Part shown: in pieces, positions 8,131 through 17,226 of the stretch
How positions within the stretch are numbered: position 1 is the first letter of the stretch
Layout of the letters: every line of letters starts with the position of its first letter
NCBI RefSeq assembly: GCF_014646075.1
Contig: NZ_BMMT01000013.1
Coordinates: 1 to 64,000 of the forward strand
DNA from: Saccharopolyspora thermophila
Lineage (GTDB): Bacteria > Actinomycetota > Actinomycetes > Mycobacteriales > Pseudonocardiaceae
Direction: 5' to 3'
DNA: 64,000 nt
The notes under the pieces: model-generated
Database searches by the model: none
The model's input: only the letters and a program-made list of their open reading frames with translations
What the model was told of the DNA's origin: nothing
Position numbers and translations under genes: made by a program

Positions 8131-9024
8131 TCAGTGGGCGCGGTTGGCGTGCCACATGGTGTGCTCGCGGCTGATCGCCGACTCCGCGTCCACCACCGCC
8201 GCCGACCACTGCTGCTCGTCGAGGTCCCGGTCGATCAGGTCGCGGATCACGCCCAGCTCGTGGGAGGCCACCACGTAGGCGGTCGCGGTCGCGGCGCGCT
8301 GGCGGGTGGCGGTCCACGCCGCGACCGCCGACACCATCGCGGCCACGATGCCCGCCAGGTCGAAGTCCACCACCCCGGTGGCCTTGGCGAGCGCCCCCGC
8401 CACGCCCACCACCTCCATGACCAGCATCGTGGTCCGGTAGATCCGGGCCCGCTGCTGGTGGTAGACGGCCTTGGTGGCGTACCAGTCCTGCTGGTCGAGC
8501 ACGCGGCCGGTCAGGTACGCCTCCTTGCGCACCGCCAGCGGCGCGGCGCGCAGCTCGCGCATCCGCTCCGAGATCGGCGGTGCGGTGGTCGGGCCCAGGT
8601 GCACGTTGGGCAGGTCGCGGTGCATCGCCTGGATGCGCTTGACGAACTCCACGTCGGCCTGCTCGTCACCGGCCGGGAACGGCTGCGCGGCCACCGCGTA
8701 GCGCCAGGTCAGCGTCTTGACCGACTCCGCGAGCGCCCGCCCCTCGTACCAGACCTGGTCGGGCCGGGAGCCCACCAGCGCCAGCTGGATCACCATCGCG
8801 CCCACGAACGCCAACGCCGTGCCCAGCGCGAACACGTCGATGCCCGCACCGCCGATGCGCAGCGTGAAGGCCGCCAGCACCGCGGCCGCCACGGTCAGCA
8901 CCAGGCGGAACCGAACGCCCCGCAGGTAGCTGCGCTGCTGGTGCAGCGAGGCCGCGTCGGCGGCCTGGAACAGGCCGGGGTAGTCGCCGTGGTCGAGGTT
9001 CGGCAGCTGGTCTGTCGTCGCCAT
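8131..9024 (-). CDS. DUF4231 / SLATT-type four-helix membrane protein
   Basis: The 297-residue protein has two hydrophobic helix pairs. The first is at about 38-85 and follows SLHQQRSYLRGVRFR. The second is at about 200-245 and follows DWYATKAVYHQQRARIYR. Between them lie WYEGRALAESVKTLTWRYAV and a Pro-rich linker. These signatures match DUF4231 and the SLATT (SMODS- and SLOG-associating two-TM effector) superfamily. SLATT proteins are predicted pore-forming effectors in nucleotide-signalling defence systems, but many actinobacterial members stand alone in core regions, as here, with no cyclase or SLOG gene adjacent. It is divergent from def. The family call is from memory of its motifs; the function is unknown. 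Confidence 0.75.
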   Translation of the reverse strand: MATTDQLPNLDHGDYPGLFQAADAASLHQQRSYLRGVRFRLVLTVAAAVLAAFTLRIGGAGIDVFALGTALAFVGAMVIQLALVGSRPDQVWYEGRALAESVKTLTWRYAVAAQPFPAGDEQADVEFVKRIQAMHRDLPNVHLGPTTAPPISERMRELRAAPLAVRKEAYLTGRVLDQQDWYATKAVYHQQRARIYRTTMLVMEVVGVAGALAKATGVVDFDLAGIVAAMVSAVAAWTATRQRAATATAYVVASHELGVIRDLIDRDLDEQQWSAAVVDAESAISREHTMWHANRAH

Positions 9025-9137
9025 GTCCGCTCCGTGCTCGAGCTCGGGGGTGTCCAGAGAATCGTGGCGTGATCAGTCTCCCGAAGCTGCCGTTTCGGCG
9101 GAACTGGCGGGATCGGCGGGTGGCCCGGGGCGACGAC

Positions 9138-9143
9138 TAGACT
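9138..9143 (+). promoter_or_regulatory. Putative -10 of def-fmt-rsmB
   Basis: TAGACT (9138-9143) lies 42 nt before the def start. It sits in a small palindrome (CGACGA 9131-9136, TCGTCG 9143-9148). No convincing -35 is visible. Confidence 0.45.
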
Positions 9144-9185
9144 CGTCGGGTCGCCAATCGCGCCGCTGACACCCAGGGAGCTCAT

Positions 9186-9731
9186 GTGACCGTCCAGCCG
9201 ATCAGACTCTTCGGCGACCCCGTGCTGCGCACCAGGGCCGACGAGGTCGTGGACTTCGACAAGGAGCTGCGCACCCTCGTCCAGGACCTGTGGGACACGA
9301 TGGAGGCCCAGGGCGGGGCCGGGCTGGCCGCACCCCAGCTGGGGGTAAGCCTGCGGGTGTTCACCTACCACTGTGACGGCTTCGCCGGGCATCTGGTGAA
9401 CCCGACCTGGACGGCGGTCGGCGACGAGGAGCAGTTCGGCCCGGAGGGCTGTCTGTCGATCCCGGGCATGACCTGGGACTGCCTGCGCAACCGGCACGTG
9501 GTGGCGCGCGGCTGGAACATGCACGGCGACCCGGTCGAGGTCGAGGGCACCGACCTGCTGGCCCGCTGTATCCAGCACGAGACCGACCACCTCGACGGCG
9601 TGCTGTTCGTCGACCGCCTGGACGAGCAGACCCGCAAGCAGGCGCTGCGCGAGATCCGCAGCGCGCCGTGGTTCGACGGTGAGGTGCCCGTCATCAAGCA
9701 GAACCCGCACCCGTTGTTCGGGGGGCGCTGA
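9186..9731 (+). CDS. def: Peptide deformylase
   Basis: Peptide deformylase removes the formyl group from nascent proteins, using a metal ion. All three motifs are intact in the 181-residue protein: [10 protein letters not shown] (44-53), EGCLSIPG (87-94, with metal-ligand Cys89) and HETDH (131-135, two His ligands and the catalytic Glu). The start is GTG 9186; an overlapping ATG at 9184 runs straight into TGA. The next gene, fmt, begins two bases after the stop, so the enzyme that adds the formyl group and the one that removes it are co-expressed. Confidence 0.97.
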   Translation: MTVQPIRLFGDPVLRTRADEVVDFDKELRTLVQDLWDTMEAQGGAGLAAPQLGVSLRVFTYHCDGFAGHLVNPTWTAVGDEEQFGPEGCLSIPGMTWDCLRNRHVVARGWNMHGDPVEVEGTDLLARCIQHETDHLDGVLFVDRLDEQTRKQALREIRSAPWFDGEVPVIKQNPHPLFGGR

Positions 9732-9733
9732 CG

Positions 9734-10657
9734 ATGCGCGTGGTCTTCGCCGGAACCCCCGCGCCGGCGGTGCCCTCCCTGCGGGCGCTGATCGAGTCCG
9801 ACCGGCACGAGGTCGCCGCGGTGGTCACCCGGCCGGACGCACCGGCCGGGCGGGGCCGCAAGCTGCTGCGCTCCCCGGTGGGCGCGCTGGCCGACGAGCA
9901 CGGCATCGAGGTGCTCACGCCCGCCCGCGCCTCGGACCCGGAGTTCCTGACGCGGCTGACCGAGCTGGAGCCCGACTGCTGCCCGGTGGTCGCCTACGGG
10001 GCGCTGCTGCCCGACAAGGCGCTGGCCATCCCGAAGCACGGCTGGGTCAACCTGCACTTCTCGGTGCTGCCCGCGTGGCGCGGTGCCGCACCGGTGCAGG
10101 CCGCGATCCGGCACGGCGACGAGGTCACCGGGGCCACCACCTTCCGCATCGTGCGTGAGCTGGACGCCGGACCGGTGTTCGGCGTGGTCACCGAGCCGGT
10201 GCACCCCACCGACACCGCCGGGGACCTGCTGGGCCGGTTGGCGGTGTCCGGCGCGGACCTGCTGGTGGCCACCCTCGACGGCATCGAGGACGGCACGCTG
10301 CGCGCCGAGGAACAGCCCGCCGAGGGCGTCAGCCACGCGCCGAAGGTGACCGTCGAGGACGCCAAGGTCGACTTCACCGCGCCCGCGACCGCGGTCGACC
10401 GGCTGATCCGGTCGGTGACCCCGGACCCGGGTGCCTGGGCGCTGCTGCGCGGCGAGCGGTTCAAGCTCGGCCCGGTGACCGTCGTGGACGACGAGCTGCC
10501 GCCGGGGGAGATCCGCGTGGAGCGCAGGCGCGTGCTGGTCGGCACCGGCACCACGGCGGTGGCGCTGGGCGAGGTGCAGGCAGCGGGCAAGAAGCGGATG
10601 GCAGCCACCGACTGGGCTCGCGGAATTCGCCTGGAGCGAGGAGAAAAGCTCACGTGA
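9734..10657 (+). CDS. fmt: Methionyl-tRNA formyltransferase
   Basis: Fmt transfers a formyl group from 10-formyl-tetrahydrofolate to initiator Met-tRNA. The 307-residue protein has the N-terminal [16 protein letters not shown], the folate-site and catalytic segment [21 protein letters not shown] (around residues 105-125) and the C-terminal tRNA-binding OB-like domain ([15 protein letters not shown]). It is the usual length. It sits two bases after def and overlaps rsmB by four bases (GTGA), so translation is coupled. Confidence 0.97.
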   Translation: MRVVFAGTPAPAVPSLRALIESDRHEVAAVVTRPDAPAGRGRKLLRSPVGALADEHGIEVLTPARASDPEFLTRLTELEPDCCPVVAYGALLPDKALAIPKHGWVNLHFSVLPAWRGAAPVQAAIRHGDEVTGATTFRIVRELDAGPVFGVVTEPVHPTDTAGDLLGRLAVSGADLLVATLDGIEDGTLRAEEQPAEGVSHAPKVTVEDAKVDFTAPATAVDRLIRSVTPDPGAWALLRGERFKLGPVTVVDDELPPGEIRVERRRVLVGTGTTAVALGEVQAAGKKRMAATDWARGIRLERGEKLT

Positions 10658-12066
10658 ACAATCGCCGCCGCCGGCCGTCCCGACCGTCGAAGGCCCGGCC
10701 GCCGCAGCGTAAGTCCGGCCCGTCCCGCCCGGTGGAGGTGGACCCCGTCCGGCTCGCCGCGGTGGAAACCCTGCGCGCGGTGCGGGAACGCGACGCCTAC
10801 GCCAACCTCGCGCTGCCGCCGCTGCTCAAGCAGCGCCGCATCACCGGGCGCGACGCGGCGCTGGCCACCGAGCTGACCTACGGCACCTGCCGGGCGCAGG
10901 GCCTGCTGGACGCCGTCATCGACGAGTGCAGCAACCGCCCGCTGGCCGACCTGGACCCGAAGCTGCTGGACGCGCTGCGCCTCGGCGTCTACCAGCTGCT
11001 GCGCACCCGCATCCCGGCGCACGCCGCCGTGGCCTCCACTGTGGACATCGTGCGGTACGAATCCGGTTCGAAGCTGGCCGGTTTCGCCAACGCCGTGCTC
11101 CGCAGCGTCACCGAGCTCGACGAGCAGGGCTGGATCGAGCGGATCGCCCCCGCCCGCGACGAGGACCCGGTCGGGCATCTGGCGATGCGCCACGCGCACC
11201 CGCGCTGGATCGCGCAGGCGTTCGCCGACGTGCTCGGCCTCAACGAACTGGAGGCGGCGCTGGCCGCCGACGACGCCCGCCCGGCGGTGCACCTGACCGC
11301 GCGGCCGGGGGAGATCAGCGCCGACGAGCTGGCCGCGATCACCGGCGGCGACCCGGCGCCGTACTCGCCGTATGGGGTGCGACTGGAGGCCGGAGCCGGT
11401 GACCCCGGCGAGCTGGAACCGGTGCGCGAGGGGTTCGCCGCGGTGCAGGACGAGGGCAGCCAGCTGGCGGCGCTGGCCCTGACCCGCCCCGAGGTCGAGG
11501 GCTCGGACCTGCGCTGGCTGGACCTGTGCGCCGGACCCGGCGGCAAGGCGGCGCTGCTCGGCGCGCTGGTCACCCTCGACGGCGGCACGCTCGACGCGGT
11601 CGAGCAGGCGCCGCACCGCGCCGAACTCGTGCGCCGGGCCACCGAGGGCCTGTCGGTGTCGGTGCACGTGGCCGACGGCCGTGATCCTGGACTGGAGCCC
11701 GGCTTCGACCGGGTGCTGGTGGACGCGCCGTGCACGGGGCTCGGGGCGTTGCGCCGTCGCCCGGAGGCGCGTTGGCGGCGGCAGCCCTCCGATGTGGGAG
11801 ACCTGACGAAGTTGCAGCGCGAGCTGCTGATGTCGGCGATCAGGCTGACCCGGCCGGGCGGCGTGGTGGCCTACGTCGTGTGCTCACCGCACCTGCCAGA
11901 GACCGAAGGCGTGGTGTCGGACGTGGTGCGCCGCACCGGGGTGACCCAGCTCGACGCCCGCCCCCACTTCCCGGGGGTGCCGGATGTGGGCGACGGCCCG
12001 GGCGTCCAGCTGTGGCCGCACCGCCACGGCACCGACGCCATGTTCTGCGCTCTGCTGCGCGTCTGA
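10654..12066 (+). CDS. rsmB: 16S rRNA m5C967 methyltransferase, RsmB/Fmu family
   Basis: RsmB methylates C967 of 16S rRNA with SAM. The 470-residue protein has an N-terminal NusB-like RNA-binding domain (about residues 30-165) and a C-terminal Rossmann methyltransferase. The latter has the SAM loop [12 protein letters not shown], the [20 protein letters not shown] motif IV and the catalytic [12 protein letters not shown] motif VI, with both cysteines of the m5C mechanism. In the more usual form motif VI reads TCS; here it is VCS. A basic Arg/Pro-rich tail of about 25 residues precedes the NusB domain. The GTG start overlaps the fmt stop. Confidence 0.93.
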   Translation: MNNRRRRPSRPSKARPPQRKSGPSRPVEVDPVRLAAVETLRAVRERDAYANLALPPLLKQRRITGRDAALATELTYGTCRAQGLLDAVIDECSNRPLADLDPKLLDALRLGVYQLLRTRIPAHAAVASTVDIVRYESGSKLAGFANAVLRSVTELDEQGWIERIAPARDEDPVGHLAMRHAHPRWIAQAFADVLGLNELEAALAADDARPAVHLTARPGEISADELAAITGGDPAPYSPYGVRLEAGAGDPGELEPVREGFAAVQDEGSQLAALALTRPEVEGSDLRWLDLCAGPGGKAALLGALVTLDGGTLDAVEQAPHRAELVRRATEGLSVSVHVADGRDPGLEPGFDRVLVDAPCTGLGALRRRPEARWRRQPSDVGDLTKLQRELLMSAIRLTRPGGVVAYVVCSPHLPETEGVVSDVVRRTGVTQLDARPHFPGVPDVGDGPGVQLWPHRHGTDAMFCALLRV

Positions 12067-12108
12067 CCGAGGTGCGGGGCGCCCGGAAGCGTCAGGAGAG
12101 GAGCGGCG

Positions 12109-12561
12109 TTGTCCGAAGTGGACTACCGGCGGTGGCTGGAGATCGCGGTGGCCGAGGCCGAGGCCGGACGAGCCGAGGGCGGCATCCCCATCGGCGCGGC
12201 GCTGATCGGCGCCGACGGCCAGGTGCTCGGGCGCGGCCACAACCGGCGCGTGCAGGACGACGATCCGTCCGTGCACGGCGAGACGGCGGCCTTCCGCAAC
12301 GCCGGACGGCAGCGCTCCTACGCCGGGACCACGATGGTGACCACGCTGTCGCCGTGCTGGTACTGCAGCGGGCTGGTGCGCCAGTTCGGCATCGGCCGCG
12401 TGGTCATCGGCGAGGCCCGCAACTTCCACGGCGGCCACGACTGGCTCGCCGAGAACGGGGTGGAGGTCGTCCTCCTCGACGACCCGGGCTGCGCGCGCAT
12501 GATGGCCGAGTTCATCGAGGCGAACCCGCAGCTGTGGTACGAGGACATCGGCCAGGACTGA
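12109..12561 (+). CDS. Zinc-dependent cytosine deaminase of the fungal (Fcy1) type
   Basis: This 150-residue protein belongs to the cytidine-deaminase-like superfamily. It shows the zinc motifs HGE (56-58) and SPCWYC (Cys83, Cys86). Along its whole length it resembles yeast cytosine deaminase rather than bacterial TadA or guanine deaminase: GGIPIGAALI, LGRGHNRR, TTLSPC, VVIGEARNF and a C-terminus reading FIEANPQLWYEDIGQ. The C-terminal Trp/Glu/Asp segment shapes the pyrimidine pocket in the yeast enzyme. The likely reaction is cytosine to uracil for salvage. The start is TTG 12109, eight bases after AGGAGAGGAG. It follows rsmB by 42 bp. Some other nucleobase as substrate is the main alternative. 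Confidence 0.85.
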   Translation: MSEVDYRRWLEIAVAEAEAGRAEGGIPIGAALIGADGQVLGRGHNRRVQDDDPSVHGETAAFRNAGRQRSYAGTTMVTTLSPCWYCSGLVRQFGIGRVVIGEARNFHGGHDWLAENGVEVVLLDDPGCARMMAEFIEANPQLWYEDIGQD

Positions 12562-12704
12562 CCACCGACGTGCTCGAACCGCCAGACCGCCCCGGCCGGT
12601 GGCCGGATGCCGAACACTCCGACGCGACCGGCGGAGTGGTTGACCAAGCCGCGGTTGCACGCCGAGGCTGGACCGGCAACAGCGATCAACGTCAGGCGGT
12701 ACCC

Positions 12705-13121
12705 ATGTCATCCACCCCGGTCGAGACGACCCGGACAGGTCAGCACACCTTCACCGCGACCAACCCGCGCGGCGCGCAGGTGACCATCGGCCGCGACGGC
12801 GCCCCGGGCGCGTTCACCCCCGGTGAGCTGCTCCTCGCGGCCATCGCCGGCTGCGCGGCGCTGACCGGCGAGAACCTGCTCGTCCGCCGGATCGGCGAGG
12901 ACGCGGGGTTCACCGTGCACGCCGACCGCCGCAAGGCCCCGGAGGACCCGAACAAGTTCTCCTCGGTCCAGATCACCTTCGACGTCGACCTCAGCGTCAT
13001 CGAGGACGAGGGCGAGCGCGGCAGGCTCGTCGACGCGGTGCGGCGCGCGATCGAGAAGTACTGCACGGTGAGCCGCTCGGTGGAGGAGGGCACTCCGATC
13101 GACCTCGCCCTGCCCCGCTGA
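12705..13121 (+). CDS. OsmC-family peroxiredoxin
   Basis: OsmC/Ohr proteins reduce organic hydroperoxides with two cysteines. This 138-residue member has PGELLLAAIAGCAALT (Cys50) and a second cysteine in IEKYCTVSRSV (Cys120), the usual pair, and an N-terminal beta region (HTFTATNPRGAQVTIGRDG). It lacks the Ohr-type EEAHPY features and is closer to the OsmC/YhfA side of the family. ATG 12705 was chosen because it begins the conserved region; the longer upstream frame is not supported. The gap of 143 bp from the deaminase suggests a separate promoter. Confidence 0.87.
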   Translation: MSSTPVETTRTGQHTFTATNPRGAQVTIGRDGAPGAFTPGELLLAAIAGCAALTGENLLVRRIGEDAGFTVHADRRKAPEDPNKFSSVQITFDVDLSVIEDEGERGRLVDAVRRAIEKYCTVSRSVEEGTPIDLALPR

Positions 13122-13235
13122 CGGGCGCACCCACCGACACCCGCACAACCGGCGCCAGCCCGCGTGCGATCACGTCGTAGGGTGCTCGTCGCGCACCGGC
13201 TGGTGGTGCGCGACGAACAGGGGAGGCACAGCACA

Positions 13236-14636
13236 GTGGCACAGGAGACCGCACCGCTACAGCAGACCGGGCTGCGCAGGGACCTCTCCGGCCGCCAGGT
13301 GGGCATGATCGCCGTCGGCGGGGCCATCGGGACCGGGTTGTTCCTCGGCTCGGGGTTGGCGATCTCGATCGCCGGCCCGGCCGTGATCATCGCCTACGCG
13401 GTGGCCGCGTTCGCCGTGCTGGCGCTGGCCTACGCGCTGGCCGAGATGATCGTCGTGCACCCCGAGGCCGGCGGTTTCGGGGCGGTGATCCATCGGTACC
13501 TGGGCGGCCTGGCCGGGTTCCTGTCGCGCTGGATGTACTGGGCCGCGCAGGTGGTCAACATCGGCGGCGAGGTCATCGCGGCCGGGCTGTACGTGCAGTT
13601 CTGGTATCCGCAGCTGCCGCTGTGGGCACCGGTGGTGGCGTTCGCGGTGCTGATGCTGGCGGTGAACCTCGCCGCGGTGCGCTTCTTCGGCGAGTTCGAG
13701 TACTGGTTCGCCATGATCAAGGTCATCACGATCGTGGTGTTCGTGGTGCTCGGCGTGGTCTACATGGTGTTCGGCCTGCCCGGCACGCAGCCGGTGGGCG
13801 TGGCCGCGCTGACCGAGCACGGCGGGTTCCTGCCCAACGGCGTCGGCGCGGTGTGGCTGGCGCTGGCCGTGGTGACCTTCTCGTACCTGGGCACCGAGGC
13901 GGTGTCGATGACCGCGGCGGAGTCCAGCAACCCGGCGCGGGACGTGCCGCGGGCGGCGCGCAGCACGGTGCTGCGGCTGGCGCTGTTCTACGTGCTCGGC
14001 ATGCTCGTGGTGGTCTCGATCCTGCCGTGGGACCAGGTGTCGTCCTCCGACGACATCACGCAGAGCCCGTTCGTGCGGCTGTTCAGCATGGTGGGCATCC
14101 CCGCCGCGGCCGGGATCATGAACTTCGTGGTGCTCACGGCCGCGCTGTCGGCGATGAACACGAACCTGTACCTGACCGCGCGAATGACGCACTCGCTGGC
14201 CCTCGACGGCTACGCGCCGAAGTGGTTCGCGGCGGTGAGCCGCAACGGGGTGCCGCGCCGGGCGCTGGTGCTGTCCGCGGCGGGACTGGCGCTGGCCGCG
14301 TCGCTGGCGGTGTTCGCGGAGGACACCGCGTTCCCGATGCTGCTGGGCATGGCGCTGTTCGGTGCGCTGGTGGTGTACCTGCTGATCTTCGCCAGCCAGC
14401 TGGTGTTCCGCCGTCGCCGCGCCGCGGAGGGGCTGCCGCCGTCGCCGGTGCGGCTGCCCGGCGCCCCGGTGACCACGGTGCTGGCCGCGTTGTTCTTCGC
14501 GGCCGTGCTGCTGACGACGCCGTTTCTGGGACCGTTCAGCACGGCGTGGAAGGCGGGCCTGCCGTTCCTGCTGGTGCTGTGCGCGGGGTACTACGTCATC
14601 CGCCGCCGCGCCCAGCGCTCCGGTAGCACGAGGTGA
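13236..14636 (+). CDS. Amino-acid permease, APC superfamily
   Basis: The 466-residue transporter has twelve predicted membrane helices. Its N-terminal helix 1 motif is GMIAVGGAIGTGLFLGSG and the conserved Glu-rich loop reads FSYLGTEAVSMTAAESSNPARDVPRA, as in the amino-acid transporter family of GabP, AnsP and LysP (proton symport of amino acids). NTNLYLTARMTHSLA in helix 8 also fits. The substrate is not readable. GTG 13236 is preceded by GGGGAGG at modest distance. An in-frame codon at 13164 would add 24 basic, unconserved residues. It stands alone between OsmC and rpe. Confidence 0.9.
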   Translation: MAQETAPLQQTGLRRDLSGRQVGMIAVGGAIGTGLFLGSGLAISIAGPAVIIAYAVAAFAVLALAYALAEMIVVHPEAGGFGAVIHRYLGGLAGFLSRWMYWAAQVVNIGGEVIAAGLYVQFWYPQLPLWAPVVAFAVLMLAVNLAAVRFFGEFEYWFAMIKVITIVVFVVLGVVYMVFGLPGTQPVGVAALTEHGGFLPNGVGAVWLALAVVTFSYLGTEAVSMTAAESSNPARDVPRAARSTVLRLALFYVLGMLVVVSILPWDQVSSSDDITQSPFVRLFSMVGIPAAAGIMNFVVLTAALSAMNTNLYLTARMTHSLALDGYAPKWFAAVSRNGVPRRALVLSAAGLALAASLAVFAEDTAFPMLLGMALFGALVVYLLIFASQLVFRRRRAAEGLPPSPVRLPGAPVTTVLAALFFAAVLLTTPFLGPFSTAWKAGLPFLLVLCAGYYVIRRRAQRSGSTR

Positions 14637-14741
14637 GCCTCTTCGCCCGCCAACCAGGTGACGAGGTGCCCCTCCGCTTCACCCGGAAGGGCGTTGCAGG
14701 GTGGGGGTGAGGGCGCTCCGCGACCAGCGGCACCAGGGATT

Positions 14742-14747
14742 TACACT
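14742..14747 (+). promoter_or_regulatory. -10 element of a leaderless rpe transcript
   Basis: TACACT (14742-14747) is followed by seven bases and then GTG 14755, so the transcript would start at or next to the start codon. There is no ribosome binding site in front of the gene, which supports leaderless translation. Confidence 0.6.
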
Positions 14748-14754
14748 CCCGCAT

Positions 14755-15450
14755 GTGTCGAACCAGCCGATGATCGCGCCGTCCATCCTCTCCGCCGACT
14801 TCGCCCGTCTCGCCGACGAGATCGCCGCCGTCGACGGCGAGCCCGGCAAGCGGGCCGACTGGCTGCACGTGGACGTGATGGACGCGCACTTCGTGCCCAA
14901 CCTGACCCTGGGTCTGCCGGTGGTGCAGTCGCTGCTGAAGGCCACCGACATCCCGATCGACTGCCACCTGATGATCGAGGACCCGGACCGCTGGGCCATC
15001 GGCTACGCCGAAGCCGGCGCCTACAACGTCACGGTGCACGTGGAAGCCGCCAAGGACCCGATCGCCATCGCCAAGGACCTGCGCGCCGCGGGTGCCAAGG
15101 CCGGGCTGTCGATCAAGCCGGGCACCCCGCTGGAGCCCTACGTCGACGTGCTCAGGCACTACGACACGCTGCTGGTGATGTCGGTGGAGCCGGGCTTCGG
15201 CGGCCAGAAGTTCATCGCGGACGTGCTGGACAAGGTCCGCAGGGCCCGCCAACTGATCGACACCGGCCACCTGAAGCTGGTGGTGGAGATCGACGGCGGC
15301 ATCAACGCCGACACCATCGAGCAGGCGGCCGAGGCGGGCGTGGACTGCTTCGTGGCGGGCTCGGCGGTGTACAACGCCGACGACCCGGCCCGGGCCGTGG
15401 AGGCGCTGCGGGCGAAGGCCGCCCCGGCTTTCGCGCACGTCCGACGGTGA
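14755..15450 (+). CDS. rpe: Ribulose-phosphate 3-epimerase
   Basis: Rpe interconverts ribulose 5-phosphate and xylulose 5-phosphate in the pentose phosphate pathway; ribulose 5-phosphate is also the precursor used by RibB downstream. The 231-residue TIM barrel shows [55 protein letters not shown] and [11 protein letters not shown], with the metal-binding His and Asp residues intact. GTG 14755 is preceded by a TACACT box at leaderless spacing; the overlapping ATG at 14753 is out of frame. It stands 76 bp before ribD, and this rpe-ribD pairing is conserved in actinobacteria. Confidence 0.97.
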   Translation: MSNQPMIAPSILSADFARLADEIAAVDGEPGKRADWLHVDVMDAHFVPNLTLGLPVVQSLLKATDIPIDCHLMIEDPDRWAIGYAEAGAYNVTVHVEAAKDPIAIAKDLRAAGAKAGLSIKPGTPLEPYVDVLRHYDTLLVMSVEPGFGGQKFIADVLDKVRRARQLIDTGHLKLVVEIDGGINADTIEQAAEAGVDCFVAGSAVYNADDPARAVEALRAKAAPAFAHVRR

Positions 15451-15526
15451 CCGGATTCCCGGGCGGTTCCAGCGGAATCGACCCGTCGGTTGCCACTGAC
15501 ACCGCCGCGCGGGGAAAGGACGCACG

Positions 15527-16552
15527 ATGGTCGCTGAAGCCGAGGCGATGCGCGCGGCGATCGCGGCGAGCGAGCAGGTGCGCGGCACGACGAGCCCGAA
15601 TCCGCCCGTCGGCTGCGTGATCCTGGATGCCGGCGGCGAGGTCGTCGGTGTCGGGGCAACCGAGCCGCCCGGTGGTCCGCACGCGGAGGTCGTCGCGCTC
15701 CGCGCGGCGGGAGACCGCGCCCGGGGCGGCACCGCCGTGGTGACGCTGGAGCCCTGCGCGCACACCGGCCGCACGCCGCCGTGCACGGACGCCCTGCGCG
15801 CCGTCGGCGTGGCCCGGGTGGTGCACGCGGTGTCCGACCCCAACCCGCAGGCCGCCGGTGGTGCCGAGGTGCTCCGCGCGGCGGGCGTCGACGTCCACAG
15901 TGGTCTGCTGGCCGACGAGGTGGCCCGCGGGCCGCTGCGCGCATGGCTGCACTTCGCCCGCACCGGACGCCCGCACGTGACGTGGAAGTACGCGGCCACG
16001 CTGGACGGCCGCTCGGCCGCCGCCGACGGCACCAGCAAGTGGATCAGCTCGCCCGAGTCACGCGCCGAGGTGCACCGCATCCGCGGGCAGGTGGACGCGA
16101 TCGTCGTGGGCACCGGCACGGTCCGCGCCGACGACCCCCACCTGACGGCCCGCGCCCCGGACGGCGCGCTGCTGGCCCGCCAACCGCTCCGCGTCGTGGT
16201 CGGGGACAGCGACCTGCCGCCGACGGCGCGGGTCTTCGACGACGCCGCCGAAACCGTCCGGCTGCCTGGTGGCGACCCCGCCGCGGTGCTCACCGCGCTC
16301 GCCGAACGCGGGGTGGTGGACGTGCTGCTGGAAGGCGGCCCCCGGCTGGCGGGGGCGTTCCTGGCCGCCAGGTGCGTGGACCGGGTGCTGGCCTACCTCG
16401 CGCCGATGCTGCTCGGCTCCGGCCCGGCGGCGCTCGGCGACGCCGGAGTGGGAAGCATCTCGCAGGCATGGCGGTTGCGGGTCGAAGAGACGACGATGAG
16501 TGGCCCGGACATCCGGGTGAGCGCGGTTCCGCAGGACCGCCCACCCGCCTGA
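15527..16552 (+). CDS. ribD: Riboflavin biosynthesis deaminase/reductase
   Basis: RibD carries out the second and third steps of riboflavin synthesis: deamination of the pyrimidine, then NADPH reduction of the ribosyl side chain. The 341-residue protein has the deaminase domain first (about 1-140: SPNPPVGCVI, HAEVVAL, TLEPCAHTGRTPPC, with His and two Cys zinc ligands). The reductase follows (about 145-341: TWKYAATLDGRSAA, ISSPESRAEVHRIR, GTGTVRADDPHLTAR, LLEGGPRLAGAF). ATG 15527 follows GGGAAAGGA. It heads the rib operon, with ribE 26 bp downstream. Confidence 0.96.
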   Translation: MVAEAEAMRAAIAASEQVRGTTSPNPPVGCVILDAGGEVVGVGATEPPGGPHAEVVALRAAGDRARGGTAVVTLEPCAHTGRTPPCTDALRAVGVARVVHAVSDPNPQAAGGAEVLRAAGVDVHSGLLADEVARGPLRAWLHFARTGRPHVTWKYAATLDGRSAAADGTSKWISSPESRAEVHRIRGQVDAIVVGTGTVRADDPHLTARAPDGALLARQPLRVVVGDSDLPPTARVFDDAAETVRLPGGDPAAVLTALAERGVVDVLLEGGPRLAGAFLAARCVDRVLAYLAPMLLGSGPAALGDAGVGSISQAWRLRVEETTMSGPDIRVSAVPQDRPPA

Positions 16553-16578
16553 TCCGGTCGAACAGCGAGGAGGCAGCA

Positions 16579-17226
16579 GTGTTCACCGGGATCGTCGAGG
16601 AACTCGGCACCATCGAGGCGGTCGAGCCGTTGGCCGACGGCAGCCGGCTGACCATCGTCGGTCCCGTGGTGACCGAGGACGCGAAGCACGGCGACTCGAT
16701 CGCGGTCAACGGCGTGTGCCTGACCGCGGTGGAGGTCGGCGAGGGCCGGTTCTCGGTGGACGTGGTCGCCGAGACGCTGCGGCGCTCCTCGATGAAGGGC
16801 ATCGCGCCGGGCGACCGGGTCAACCTGGAGCGCGCGATGGCGCTCGGCGAGCGGCTCGGCGGCCACATCGTGCAGGGGCACGTCGACGGCACCGCCGTCG
16901 TGCGCGGCACGGACGCCGACGGGCTGACCCGCTTCGACCTGCCCCGGCGGCTGTCCCGCTATCTGGTCGAGAAGGGGTCGATCACCGTCGACGGGGTGTC
17001 GCTGACCGTCGTCGAGGCCGGTGACGACCACTTCAGCGTGGCCCTGATCCCCACCACCAAGCAGCTCACCACGCTGGGCCTGCGCGAACCGGGTGACGAA
17101 GTGAACATCGAGGTGGACGTGCTGGCCAAGCACCTCGAACGCCTGGCCGCGGCCCAGCTGGCCGACCAGGCCCATGGTGTCCAGCCCCGTTCGGGGGACA
17201 ATGGCGGCGTCAGGGAGGCGCGGTGA
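16579..17226 (+). CDS. ribE: Riboflavin synthase, alpha chain
   Basis: Riboflavin synthase dismutates two molecules of lumazine into riboflavin and the pyrimidine precursor. The 215-residue protein has two homologous beta-barrel halves: [12 protein letters not shown]...[11 protein letters not shown]...[24 protein letters not shown], then [15 protein letters not shown]...[13 protein letters not shown] 16579 starts the invariant VFTGIVEE sequence with GAGGAGG seven bases upstream. The stop overlaps the GTG of ribBA (GTGA), so the two are coupled. A GACAAT box at 17197-17202 near its 3' end could be an internal promoter for ribBA. Confidence 0.96.
   Translation: MFTGIVEELGTIEAVEPLADGSRLTIVGPVVTEDAKHGDSIAVNGVCLTAVEVGEGRFSVDVVAETLRRSSMKGIAPGDRVNLERAMALGERLGGHIVQGHVDGTAVVRGTDADGLTRFDLPRRLSRYLVEKGSITVDGVSLTVVEAGDDHFSVALIPTTKQLTTLGLREPGDEVNIEVDVLAKHLERLAAAQLADQAHGVQPRSGDNGGVREAR

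Noticed and set aside
8131-9731. A CBASS-like defence locus around the SLATT protein
   Set aside because: The neighbours are ggt and def, and no nucleotidyltransferase, SLOG, E1/E2 or nuclease gene is adjacent. The nucleotidyltransferase at 19746 is more than 10 kb away and not of the CD-NTase type as far as I can see.
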